Below are positions 10,801 through 19,759 of a stretch of 64,000 nt of DNA, one piece after another; position 1 is the first letter of the stretch, and the number at the start of each line of letters is the position of its first letter. The notes under the pieces were generated by a model. It ran no database searches. It had not been told where the DNA came from and saw only the letters and a list, made by a program, of their open reading frames with translations. The position numbers and the translations under genes are program-made. Source of the DNA: Macrostomum hystrix (lineage: Eukaryota > Platyhelminthes > Macrostomidae); NCBI GenBank assembly GCA_950097015.1, contig CATNEN010000010.1, positions 620,001 through 684,000 of the forward strand. The letters are read 5' to 3'.

Positions 10801-11529
10801 ATGTCGAACAATGCCCAGCTGGAGAAGGTGCTGGAGACGCAAATGGTGCGCGCGGCCAAGATGATCGAGGAGCGCCTGGACAACGAAATTGAAAGGCTGG
10901 AGAATCTCAAAGAGGACGACCTGGAGCGGCTGCGCGACCGCCGGCTGCGCCAGCTGAAGGACCAGGCCAAGCAGCGTGACGAGTGGCTGGCCAACGGGCA
11001 CGGCAAGTACTCCGAGCTCTCCCAGGAGAGAGAATTCTTCGACGAGTGCATCCGCAGCAAGCGGCTGGTGTGCCACTTTTACCGGGACACGACCTTCCGC
11101 TGCGGCATTGTGGACCGCCACCTCACGGCTCTTGCGCCGCGGCACATCGAATGCAAGTTCGTCCGCATCAGCGTCGAGAAGGCGCCGTTTCTTACCAGAC
11201 GCCTGGGGATCCGCGTCATCCCCACCCTGTGCATTGTCAAGGACGAGAAGGTCAAGGACTACGTGGTCGGCTTCGACGATCTCGGCGGTCACGATAACTT
11301 CTCCACGGAGATGCTGGAGTGGCGCCTCGCTCGCTCTCAAGTCATCGACTATCGAGGAGATCTGGAGACGCCTCCGGACGCGTGCCAGGCGGGTGCCGGT
11401 GGCGGCGGCGGTGGAGGCTCCGGCGGTGGCAAAAAGGGCGCCAAAGGTGGCGGTGCGAACCACCCGAGCGGGAAGACGATCCGCGGCGACAGGGCCGACG
11501 ACTCCGAAAACGATGAAGACGATTGGTGA
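10801..11529 (+). CDS. TXNDC9: Thioredoxin domain-containing protein 9 (TXNDC9/PhLP3-like)
   Basis: An intact intronless frame of 242 residues beginning MSNNAQLEKVLETQMVRAAK. The N-terminal about 70 residues are a charged helix/coiled coil. A thioredoxin-like fold follows, with VCHFYRDTTFRC, KFVRISVEKAPFLTRRL, RVIPTLCIVKDEKVKDYVVG and FDDLGGHDNFSTEMLEWRL, in the order seen in TXNDC9. The classic CxxC redox pair is absent, as in the family. Phosducin-like 3 proteins bind the CCT chaperonin and regulate actin/tubulin folding in the cytosol. Human TXNDC9 is 226 residues. The extra length is a glycine-rich insertion near 200-220 just before the conserved KTIRGD and acidic end. AATAAA at 11945-11950 is a possible polyadenylation signal. 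Confidence 0.95.
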   Translation: MSNNAQLEKVLETQMVRAAKMIEERLDNEIERLENLKEDDLERLRDRRLRQLKDQAKQRDEWLANGHGKYSELSQEREFFDECIRSKRLVCHFYRDTTFRCGIVDRHLTALAPRHIECKFVRISVEKAPFLTRRLGIRVIPTLCIVKDEKVKDYVVGFDDLGGHDNFSTEMLEWRLARSQVIDYRGDLETPPDACQAGAGGGGGGGSGGGKKGAKGGGANHPSGKTIRGDRADDSENDEDDW

Positions 11530-12051
11530 ATGCGCTGGAAGTCTGCTTCTGCGTGCTGTACTTTTGCTGTACTTATTCATTATAGATTGAAGAATCATCG
11601 GGAATTGCTTGTCTCTCAGCGGGTTACCTCACTCTGCCCTGAAGAGTCCACCCTTGCTCATAAGAGGCTGGATGAGCTGCGCCTCATCGGTGAGATGAGG
11701 GGCCGCTGTGTACTCCCGACAGTAGGATATTTTTTTTCTCGCCGGTAAAAAAAACGGTGACCTATTTTTAACATCTGTACCCAGTGAATTCCCGCTGCCA
11801 CTTACTATTGTCGACAATTCGGCGTTGTCGCTTAGAAATTATCAATAATTTTTTTCCTTTGCAATCCTGCGATTCGCCTTAGATACTCAGCTGATTCCAT
11901 GCCGGCTAATAGTCCGTGACAATGCCTTGCCATTTTATTCATTAAATAAATGCTTTTCACACTCGCAACAAGTCCAGGACTAACAATAAGCGGACTATCA
12001 CCCCACCTATTGAGCCAACATTTATTTTCATGCTTTAACATGGTCGCAGAT
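11530..12051. other. 3' flank of TXNDC9
   Basis: AT-leaning sequence with a possible polyadenylation hexamer at 11945. No coding sequence recognised. Confidence 0.45.
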
Positions 12052-12291
12052 GATTTGAGCTGCAGTGTGAGCACACACTCTCAGGTGATTTGAGCTGCAG
12101 TGTGAGCACACACTCTCAGGTGATTTGAGCTGCAGTGTGAGCACACACTCTCAGGTGATTTGAGCTGCAGTGTGAGCACACACTCTCAGGTGATTTGAAC
12201 TACAGTGTGAGCACACAGTCTCAGGCGATTTGAGCTGCAGTGTGAGCACACACTCTCAGGTGATTTGAGCTGCAGTGTGAGCACACACTGC
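12052..12291 (+). repeat. 35-bp minisatellite, about 7 units
   Basis: The unit is TGATTTGAGCTGCAGTGTGA followed by GCACACACTCTCAGG. One unit (near 12191) carries several substitutions. Confidence 0.93.
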
Positions 12292-12297
12292 CGGATC

Positions 12298-12350
12298 CAC
12301 CCTGTCTACCGGATCTACATTGTCTACCGGATCTACATTGTCTACCGGAT
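12298..12350 (+). repeat. 18-bp tandem repeat, about 3 units
   Basis: The unit is CTACCGGATCTACATTGT, located a few bases after the 35-bp array. Confidence 0.85.
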
Positions 12351-13047
12351 CTCCCCTGCCTACCACTGTATCTATCTTGATCACACTTACCAACCCCGTC
12401 CATCAGACCTACTCCGCTCAACTTTGGTGCCCCATCCGCAATCTAACCAGAAGAATCTAAAAGGGACAAAAAAGCAAGCAGGCTAGCTGCTCAATATGTC
12501 TCAAGTGACAGCTGTCCTCTGTTAGCACTGCTGACGAGTCGGCCTTGATGGATGATGCCGAGATGTCCATGCGGGGGAGCTTTGGCTAATACGACTCCCA
12601 CGCACGCACCACCCGGACCAGAGCAGCAGCGGACACTCGATGCTTCGCGAAACACTTGGCCATCTCATTTTCGGGCTGCTTAGGCAAGGGATGCGGGGGA
12701 GGGCAGTTTGCGAAACAGAAGCCGTTCCTTTGGGATCGGGAGGCCAGGAGATTGCGGGCCGCGACGGGGATAGCGCGAGTGGAATATGCGCCTCATCGGT
12801 GGATGCCGTTCCACACTCGGAGCTGAGGACAGAATTGTCAGACAGAAAAATCCCTAACTAGTCAGATGATGCGGGAAGAAATATCCCACTGGAGCTAGTG
12901 ATGAAATTCTGGTCCGTTGTGGTGCTCGTGAGGCCAAGCAGTCTGTCTGGCTTGGCTAAGTCGTGTTTTTGTAAGATCAAACTAGCACTCTATGATACAT
13001 TGTGGGAAATGAAATAGTCCGTGGGGGTACCATGCTACCATGGCTAC
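12351..13047. other. Gene-free stretch
   Basis: Unique sequence with no conserved frame. The end contains CTACCATG three times (13028-13052), immediately before the SINE. Confidence 0.4.
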
Positions 13048-13490
13048 CATGGGGGTAAGTGGCAGAGCGGTCAACGCGTTTGCCTCTCGCCCTCAGTTGC
13101 GAGACAACATTCAGTTGGCGCGCAGCCGCGGAGAGAAGTCTTGGGGGCTTGTCGTGCAATTTACGCTCATGAGGGCCAACCTCCAAGGCACGCACACAGA
13201 TAATGTACGCAGGCATACGCTCACACAGGTGTGTACATCTACCCTAGGCACAGTGAAGTGTACACTTCAAGTGTACCCACCTGACGACGAGAAAGTCAGG
13301 GCAGATGTACACACCTGTGTGAGCGTATGCCTGCGTACAGTATCTGTGTGCGTGTGTGCTCAGGAGTCAGCGAAATGGGCAGAATTGCCTCCTCGCTGGC
13401 TGCGGGTCTAGTGTCACCAAATGATGTGCCATTGTCTGCAGTCGTCCTGCCAATATAATAAAAAAATTATTATTATTATTTACTGAGGCT
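13048..13490 (+). mobile_element. tRNA-derived SINE, copy 1 (rearranged)
   Basis: An RNA polymerase III A-box-like start, GTGGCAGAGCGGTCAACGCG, occurs at 13059. A body shared with the copy at 40.04-40.41 kb follows, and an A/T-rich ATT-repeat tail ends near 13490. Shared blocks include CGCAGCCGCGGAGAGAAG, GAGGGCCAACCTCCAAGGCA and CAGAATTGCCTCCTCGCTGG. The B-box present in the other copy is missing here. A 52-bp segment has been duplicated in inverted orientation inside this copy. Confidence 0.75.
13189..13354. repeat. Inverted duplication (hairpin) inside SINE copy 1
   Basis: 13189-13240 is the reverse complement of 13303-13354 over 52 bases with one mismatch. The other SINE copy has only the right-hand arm. 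The left arm is therefore a secondary inverted duplication. Confidence 0.85.
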
Positions 13491-14038
13491 ACCACATCAG
13501 TGTCCTTGCTACAGTGTGGGTCAGTGTCAGTGTCTGTGTCAATGCTTTGGTCTTAACTTTCTTGACTCTGGTTCTTGTCAGAATGGTTCCGGTACCATTG
13601 CCCTGCAGAAATTCGCGCTTGGTGAAGCATCCGCGTCCGGACGGTTTATTGTGGCCGCACGCGAGAGTCGCAGCAGGAGGATCCGAAGCTGGCGAGATGG
13701 CCGTGGGACAGCGACTCTAGATTACCTGCAGCTGTTGCAGTTCGCCCAGAGCGAGTGTTACTGGGTCCTCAACGAAGCTTTAATGCTCGAGTTGTTTGGG
13801 ATCGGCTCAGGCCTCCAGGAGGATCCAGAGGAACCGGTTTTTCATCAGGGCGTCGACAAGCCCGTTGCCCTGAACCCACGTTGCCCTGGCACCATACAGG
13901 GTAAACCTAGTTGTGGAAGCCAGCAAAGGGGATGTCAATGGAGCCCGAGGTCAATCTATGAACCAAACCAACCGAAACCAGTAGCTGTAGTCGATCCAGT
14001 CGACAGGAGACATTGAACCAAACCAACCTTGTACTTGT
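13491..14038. other. Unrecognised stretch before the 29-bp array
   Basis: Contains a 166-codon open frame from 13516, but its translation resembles nothing I know and it runs into repeat-like sequence. I treat it as non-coding. Confidence 0.35.
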
Positions 14039-14786
14039 GTCAGTCCCTGAGTCACTTTCAGTATTTGTCAGTGCTGGGTCTCTGTCAGTACTTGTGTCAG
14101 TCCCTGAGTCACTTTCAGACTTGTGTCAGCCCCTGAGTCACTTTCAGACTTGTGTCAGTCCCTGAGTCACTTTCAGACTTGTGTCAGTGCTGGGTCTCTG
14201 TCAGTACTTGTGTCAGTCCCTGAGTCACTTTCAGACTTGTGTCAGCCCCTGAGTCACTTTCAGACTTGTATCAGTGCTGGGTCTCTGTCAGTACTTGTGT
14301 CAGTCCCTGAGTCACTTTCAGACTTGTGTCAGCCCCTGAGTCACTTTCAGACTTGTGTCAGTCCCTGAGTCACTTTCAGACTTGTGTCAGTGCTGGGTCT
14401 CTGTCAGTACTTGTGTCAGTCCCTGAGTCACTTTCAGACTTGTGTCAGCCCCTGAGTCACTTTCAGACTTGTATCAGTGCTGGGTCTCTGTCAGTACTTG
14501 TGTCAGTCCCTGAGTCACTTTCAGACTTGTGTCAGTGCTGGGTCACTTTAAGTACTTGTGTCAGTGCTGGATCACTGTCAGAACATGTGTCAGTGCTGGG
14601 TCACTGTCAGTACTTGTGTCAGAACATGTGTCAGTGCTGGGTCACTGTCAGTACTTGTGTCAGAACATGTGTTAGTGCTGGGTCACTGTCAGTACTTGTG
14701 TCAGAACATGTGTCAGTGCTGGGTCACTGTCAGTACTTGTGTCAGAACATGTGTCAGTGCTGGGTCACTGTCAGTACTTGTGTCAG
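14039..14786 (+). repeat. 29-bp compound minisatellite
   Basis: Two 29-bp unit types alternate. One reads CAGTCCCTGAGTCACTTTCA followed by GACTTGTGT. The other carries GTGCTGGGTCTCTGTCAGT. From about 14580 a third form with GTCAGAACATGTGTCAGTGC takes over. The array is cut at its right end by the solo LTR and resumes briefly after it. Confidence 0.9.
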
Positions 14787-15985
14787 TGTGATATTTTGAC
14801 TTAGGTCTCTCTTTGCTTTGAGATCCCTAAATGAGGTCGGGTGTCCTACTCTTTGCGAGAGATTCTATTGCCGTAACTCGAAAATAACGAAGACAAGACG
14901 ATTCAAAAGTCCAAGCTAAACAGCTGATATTTAAGTATTAATTCGTAAATAAGAGAAAGCTACGAGTGATTAGTTCCCCTGGCAGCGCTCTTTCCGTCCC
15001 CTGCCAGGTACTGTACTTCATTCAATTTAAAATTCACAATTCGCACTGGTAATTTACTAACATTAATCTCAATAACCTCAACACAAGAACACGTGAACTC
15101 TACTCGATAATGCTCTGGACAATAACAAGAACTCACGAAAACAACATGACAATTAACACAAATAACTCCTAGACAAACTGATAGTCCCTATGACAAAACA
15201 AAACAAATAACACGAAAACTAACTAAAGTCCCTAGTCTGAAACCGAGGCGACCAGCAAGCACTTCCGCACTATGGCACAACGATAGTTCTATCGTGCCAC
15301 ACCTAATGTCAATTCGACGGCGTCCCACCGATGATTGTCGGCGATATGGAGAGTACTTCCGTGCTTGCCAATCCCTATCTAACACTCCGTCAGCAGTTGG
15401 CCAGACGTGCCGAGCTCAGCGCAAGCTACTTACTGACGTGGGATTGAGTGTGGGGTTTTCTTCGACTAGCTAGTTGGACCGGCTTACCTGTCCCGGTATC
15501 TATTACTAGGATGCGGAACAACGCGGAAAAGAACGATTGCAACGAAACGACACGACACAACACGAAAAGACACGCGATAGAAACAAATTGACAACGCAAT
15601 AGTCAGTTATATAGTCAAGCGCCCGCCCCAACCGTCATCAAAGCCTGGGTGCCGGCCGCGCCGCTTGTTCTTCTGCCAGGTCGACCCTGCCGGTTAACGA
15701 ACTGGCTGCTGATTGGCCCGGCCCGGGGTATCGCGCTTAAGTCGGGTCGCATCAAATTGGCCAGCCGCCCTCCTATTGGCTGGGCCCACCAGACCGGGGT
15801 TAGTCCGATGCCTTGGCTGTAGAGCAGGGTGACCGGCCGATCGCGTGCGTAGGCCTGGCTGGGCGCGCATGTACAAACAACAAACCTATAACATACATTA
15901 TAATAATTCATTAATATTGACGTGTGCGAATAAGTTACTGCAAGTAGAAATATGCGAATTATAAAATAAACATGCCGACACTACA
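14787..15985 (-). mobile_element. Solo LTR of an LTR retrotransposon, 1199 bp
   Basis: The segment starts TGTGATATTTTGAC and ends GCCGACACTACA, so it has TG..CA ends. It is flanked on both sides by TCAG (14783-14786 and 15986-15989), a 4-bp target duplication of the size seen for Ty3/Gypsy-type integration. Minisatellite-like sequence lies on both sides (GTGCCTGGATCAG continues on the right), so it inserted into the array. On the minus strand a TATATAA box lies at about 15608-15614. This suggests that minus is the transcriptional orientation. No gag or pol sequence is present. The short frames inside are not genes. Confidence 0.75.
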
Positions 15986-15989
15986 TCAG

Positions 15990-16903
15990 TGCCTGGATCA
16001 GTGTTCTGTGTTACTATTCCAAGTTTAGATCGTGTAAGATCTTCTATATGTAAAATAACGTACTTGTAAGTCAGGAAAAGCAGATGAAAGTTTTAAAGAG
16101 ACATGAAAAACTCAATTTTGGAACAAAGGCACTTGGTTCTAGTTTCAGAAGCTAAAATGGTGCATTGGTTTGAAAGCGACTCAAAAGTAACATCATATAG
16201 ATACGCACGTATATTAGGTGTCTTGAAAATGAACAGAACAAAATAATCAACATATTTGGTGAAAAAAATTCTTCCGAGTAAAACGATTTTGATGAGTTTT
16301 GATTGGCTGAAACGAATAGAAGGGCTGAGCCAATCAGCTCGCCCGACACAAAGATAACGCAATCAGAGGCTAAATCTGGCGCTTAGCCAATCACAGTGAG
16401 ACCAGAAAACATAAGTCTGTTTCATTTTATAAATCAAGCCAATGACCACTCGAGTTGAAAGGACGTTACAGTCGTCCGATTGTCAGATTGTTTTATCGAT
16501 TAGTTTAATGATTAATTAGAAAATCTTTTCCACGGCCTTTACAGAGAAAACATGGGCTATTTTCGCATTTGTCATGTCCTTTTCTGAAGTAAAGTGGTAA
16601 AAAAAATAAGCTTATTTTACTTGTATGAAAGAACATCAAGGACTACTAGGCTCTAACTACTGATTGGCTAGTGATCCTTAAATAACATCCAATAAATTTC
16701 ATACTCAAGCAGCTTCTACAACTGCGCGACTGTCTGACCGGAAATTTTCATAGATTTTCACACAGATTTCGATAACAACGCCCTCATATTTCTAGTGGCC
16801 CTTGTACTTGTAAAGATCTGAAGGAAGGCAAAACAACCCTGGAAGAAACTCAAACTCAAACTAACACAAAAGCTCAACAAATGAACAAGCTTCCAAATTT
16901 GGT
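15990..16903. promoter_or_regulatory. CCAAT-box-rich, possibly promoter-like region
   Basis: GATTGG or CCAAT motifs occur at 16301-16309, 16329-16337, 16385-16394, 16439-16446 and 16662-16670, with a TATA-like TTTTATAAAT at 16425-16434. Such clusters occur in animal core promoters. No gene that it would drive is recognised; a 17-codon frame from 16881 is not convincing. Confidence 0.3.
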
Positions 16904-17003
16904 AGTTGGAATGTTCTTTCTTACAAGCTACTGAGAGTAGTCCTTCGCACTGCGATTCCTCGGCTCACTCTACGGACCGGAAGGCTAGCAGCCAGATGCC
17001 CAT

Positions 17004-17465
17004 GTGGACGGTGTTCTGGCCGTCCTGCTCACAGCCGAGGCCGGCCACCCACTCGTCGGAGAGTCCGACCCTCAGCTCCCTGCCAGAGCCGCCTGTAGCC
17101 AGCGGGGCCTGCTGGAAGACGCGGACTCCGTCACGCGGCAGGTCGGGGAACATCCGCAGCAGCTGGGCGCGCAGCTCGCCGGCCGTCCTGCGGCCATTGA
17201 AAGTGACAGCGAAGCATCGACAATTGGGCGTCGGGCGCGTCCTGCTCACAGAGCAACTTAGAGACAAGCTAATTTAAAATAGCTTAACCCCTGCCTTCTG
17301 CATGCCTGCTTGTTTGTGTTTGTGTTTGTGCGTTGGGCCAGGTGTGAGTCGTTGTATGGGGGTGGGGCGGGTGTGCACGTTGGCCTTCACGTTGTCGATG
17401 GTGTCAGAGGGCTCGACCTCCAGGGTGATCGTCTTGCCGGTCAGGGTCTTCACGAAGATCTGCAT
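17004..17465 (-). pseudogene. Ubiquitin N-terminus plus divergent ubiquitin-like exon
   Basis: On the minus strand, the ATG at 17465 begins a perfect ubiquitin N-terminus (28 residues, [12 protein letters not shown]... to DNVKA). It then diverges abruptly within the first helix. About 140 bases downstream a second open stretch (about 17250 to about 16968) encodes about 90 residues. These include FAVTFNGRRTAGELRAQL and a distal LSDEW...QNTVHMGIWLL, whose spacing resembles a ubiquitin-like domain of the parkin type. A splice donor after the ubiquitin part and an acceptor (GTGAGCAG near 17251) are possible. It could be a two-exon ubiquitin-like gene, a chimera, or a broken ubiquitin copy beside an unrelated exon. 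Human-type ubiquitin has 76 residues, so the first part alone cannot be functional ubiquitin. Confidence 0.4.
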
Positions 17466-17931
17466 GTTACCTTTTGTGTTGAATGGGAAGCTATTGTAAT
17501 TCGATAACTTTTGAAGTCTGAAAAGTAAAGAAGGAATCTTTTACAAGCGTATTAATACTGCATTATAATTCGTTAGAATTTCTGTCACAGTCTTAGCAAC
17601 AAATGGTCTATCCATTTGCCAAATTACTCGTACAAAAATTTCGTACGAGATAAAACGGAGTGTACAAGTGTACGCAACAGACGATTTCAAGCAGTGAATA
17701 ATGTAAACTTCCTTTGCAAAAAATATTTGTGCATTCTAAGCTACATCAGCTAAACACTTGGAAAGGGGTAGCGAGAGGACCCAGCCAGCGAACGACTGTG
17801 CACTTCTTCGCTCAAATGTGTCCGAGCTCTGCCTCTGGAGCAATGTGCGAGCGGCATACTTTTTATTTCTACTCGTAGCGCTGATGATCTGTAAAATCTG
17901 TCTGTATGGACGGCCTCGGAGTTCTGGAGGT
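17466..17931. other. Intergenic region
   Basis: Holds the 5' flank of the ubiquitin-like locus and the 3' flank of the neurensin-like gene, both minus strand. No conserved element identified. Confidence 0.35.
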
Positions 17932-18576
17932 TCAACGACTGATCCAGCGCACCGCGCCGCCACTGACGCCGCCCTCCAGTCGGCGCGGCGGCTGCAGAGG
18001 CTTTGCTGAGACTTGGCCGAGGAGAAGCGGCGAGGCGGAGCTCGCCGAGTCCTCCACGCTGCAGGCGGACGACGGCGCCACAGCCCAGTCGTCTTGAGCG
18101 TCGCGCCAGGAGGTCACAGAGGACAGCAGAAGGCCGGCCGCGGTCAGCATGCCACCCAGGCCGAAGACTCCGAGAGCGGCGAGGCCGGCCAGCTCCAGAC
18201 GGCGGTTCCAGGCGGCGTTCTCGGGCTGTCTGATGAATCCGCCGTGGCCGATGCCTTCGCCGGCTTTCACTTCGACAAATTTCGGTCGGCGCGGCGTCAG
18301 CTGGACGGCAACGAGGCTGGCGCTTCCCAGGAGGAGCACGGCGACTCCGGACCAGAGCAGCCAGCGCCGCGGCTTCCACCGCGTCCAGCAGCGGGCGGCT
18401 CGGTGAGGCCGCGACGGGTCCGGACAGACCAGCAGCCGCTCAGATTCGCCCCCGGAGGCCGCAGTGATCGGCACCGAGTCGAACTCGCCGGAACTCGGTG
18501 GCTGCGGTTCCGAAGGCTCGTAGAAGCTGTCCAGATGCGAGACGATGATCGGTCGACGGTGAGCGGAAGTTGACAT
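17932..18576 (-). CDS. Neurensin-like two-pass membrane protein
   Basis: An intronless frame of 214 residues. I start it at the ATG at 18576, because the longer open frame upstream begins with TTG. Residues 8-21 (RPIIVSHLDSFYEP) resemble the neurensin N-terminal motif VRSYLHxFYED. A first membrane span lies at about 72-93 after a Trp-Lys lead-in. Residues 98-131 contain PKFVEVKAGEGIG and ENAAWNRRLELAG, which parallel the loop of neurensins. A second span lies at about 129-153. Vertebrate neurensins (NRSN1/2, about 195-204 residues) are small vesicle proteins involved in neurite extension. The C-terminal tail is Ser/Pro-rich and not conserved. The assignment rests on remembered family motifs. 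Confidence 0.6.
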   Translation of the reverse strand: MSTSAHRRPIIVSHLDSFYEPSEPQPPSSGEFDSVPITAASGGESERLLVCPDPSRPHRAARCWTRWKPRRWLLWSGVAVLLLGSASLVAVQLTPRRPKFVEVKAGEGIGHGGFIRQPENAAWNRRLELAGLAALGVFGLGGMLTAAGLLLSSVTSWRDAQDDWAVAPSSACSVEDSASSASPLLLGQVSAKPLQPPRRLEGGVSGGAVRWISR

Positions 18577-18878
18577 GCTGGTTCTTATGTCTTTGATAAA
18601 AGCATTGAATTGACTAGCACTCAGCTGCTGTGTCCCATTCAAGCTTCACTTTATCAACCGCAATGTACATGTACATGGCCAACAAGCCAGCAAACAGAAG
18701 TTTTGGTCCGAGCAGACGGGATGAACCGCCATTGGCCCAGCTGCCCTGCTGCGGCTCTGACAGGATGCCGGCAATTACAGCGGCTGGCGGATGAGAGACC
18801 ATTTTCTGCATTCGACGCACAAGCCAGCTTGAAGTTAAAAAGCACCGCTCGACTGCACGGCATTTCTGCCAGAAATGG
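18577..18878. other. 5' flank of the neurensin-like gene
   Basis: About 300 bases separating the gene from the upstream 20-bp array. No clear promoter element seen. Confidence 0.35.
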
Positions 18879-19425
18879 GAGTGGAGTGACAAGGGTGGGA
18901 GTGGAGTGACAGAAATGGGAGTGGAGTGACAAGGGTGGGAGTGGAGTGACAAGGGTGGGAGTGGAGTGACAGAAATGGGAGTGGAGTGACAAGGATGGGA
19001 GTGGAGTGACAAGGGTGGGAGTGGAGTGACAGAAATGGGAGTGGAGTGACAAGGATGGGAGTGGAGTGACAGAAATGGGAGTGGAGTGACAGAAATGGGA
19101 GTGGAGTGACAAGGATGGGAGTGGAGTGACAAGGGTAGCTGAGGAGTGACAGGGATGGCTGAGGAGTGACAGGGATGACTCTGTAGTGACAGGGATGGCT
19201 GTTGAGTGACAGGGATATCTGAAGAGTGACAGGGATGGCTGAGGAGTGACAGGGATGACTCTGGAGTGACAGGGATGTCTGAGGAGTGACAGGGATGACT
19301 CTGAAGTGACAGGGATGACTCTGGAGTGACAGGGATGTCTGAGGAGTGACAGGGATGTCTGAGGAGTGACAGGGATGACTCTGGAGTGACTTGGACGGCT
19401 CTTGAGTGACACGGATGTGTGGAGT
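18879..19425 (+). repeat. 20-bp minisatellite, about 27 units, two sub-families
   Basis: The left half has GGGAGTGGAGTGACAAGGGT and GGGAGTGGAGTGACAGAAAT. The right half (from about 19137) has GGCTGAGGAGTGACAGGGAT and GACTCTGGAGTGACAGGGAT. The core GGAGTGACA is constant. Frames of over 270 codons run through it on the minus strand and are artefacts. Confidence 0.92.
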
Positions 19426-19759
19426 GCCAGGATGGCTGTCGGGACATGGCTAAATAAAAGACGTACCGAATCAAAAAAGTCACGACAGCTCACTAGAGAA
19501 GAGAGAAACGTGAGACCGAGTTGGATTTGGTTTAATCCCAGTTGCTAAATCCGGAGGTGTTCGGATTTCTCATTTTTTCTAATAATCCCCGGCGTGGCGC
19601 AGAGCAGCTGTCACCAGAGCGCTTTAGCGCTTGACAATTATTTGATGCGGCCACGCGCGGATGAGACGTGCTCACACTGTGCTCACTGAGCCCAGCCTGG
19701 CAGAGGCAGATTCCCAGTTTGCCATATCTTCCGAATATGAAAGACCCCCACCTGCTCTG
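19426..19759. other. Gene-free stretch
   Basis: Short unique sequence between two arrays; nothing recognised. Confidence 0.4.

Noticed and set aside
13516-14016. 166-codon plus-strand frame
   Set aside because: The translation is not similar to any family I know, the frame merges with array-like sequence, and there are no splice or start signals of note.
15615-15911. Small proteins inside the 14.8-16.0 kb segment
   Set aside because: The segment has the ends and target duplication of an LTR, and these frames show no conserved domain.
18577-18642. N-terminal extension of the neurensin-like protein to 18642
   Set aside because: The upstream initiator would be TTG. The ATG at 18576 places the conserved motif right after the start.
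18614-19493. Two overlapping minus-strand frames of about 280-290 codons, rich in Ser, His and Pro
   Set aside because: They run through the 20-bp array in two frames at once, and neither has a non-repeat conserved part.
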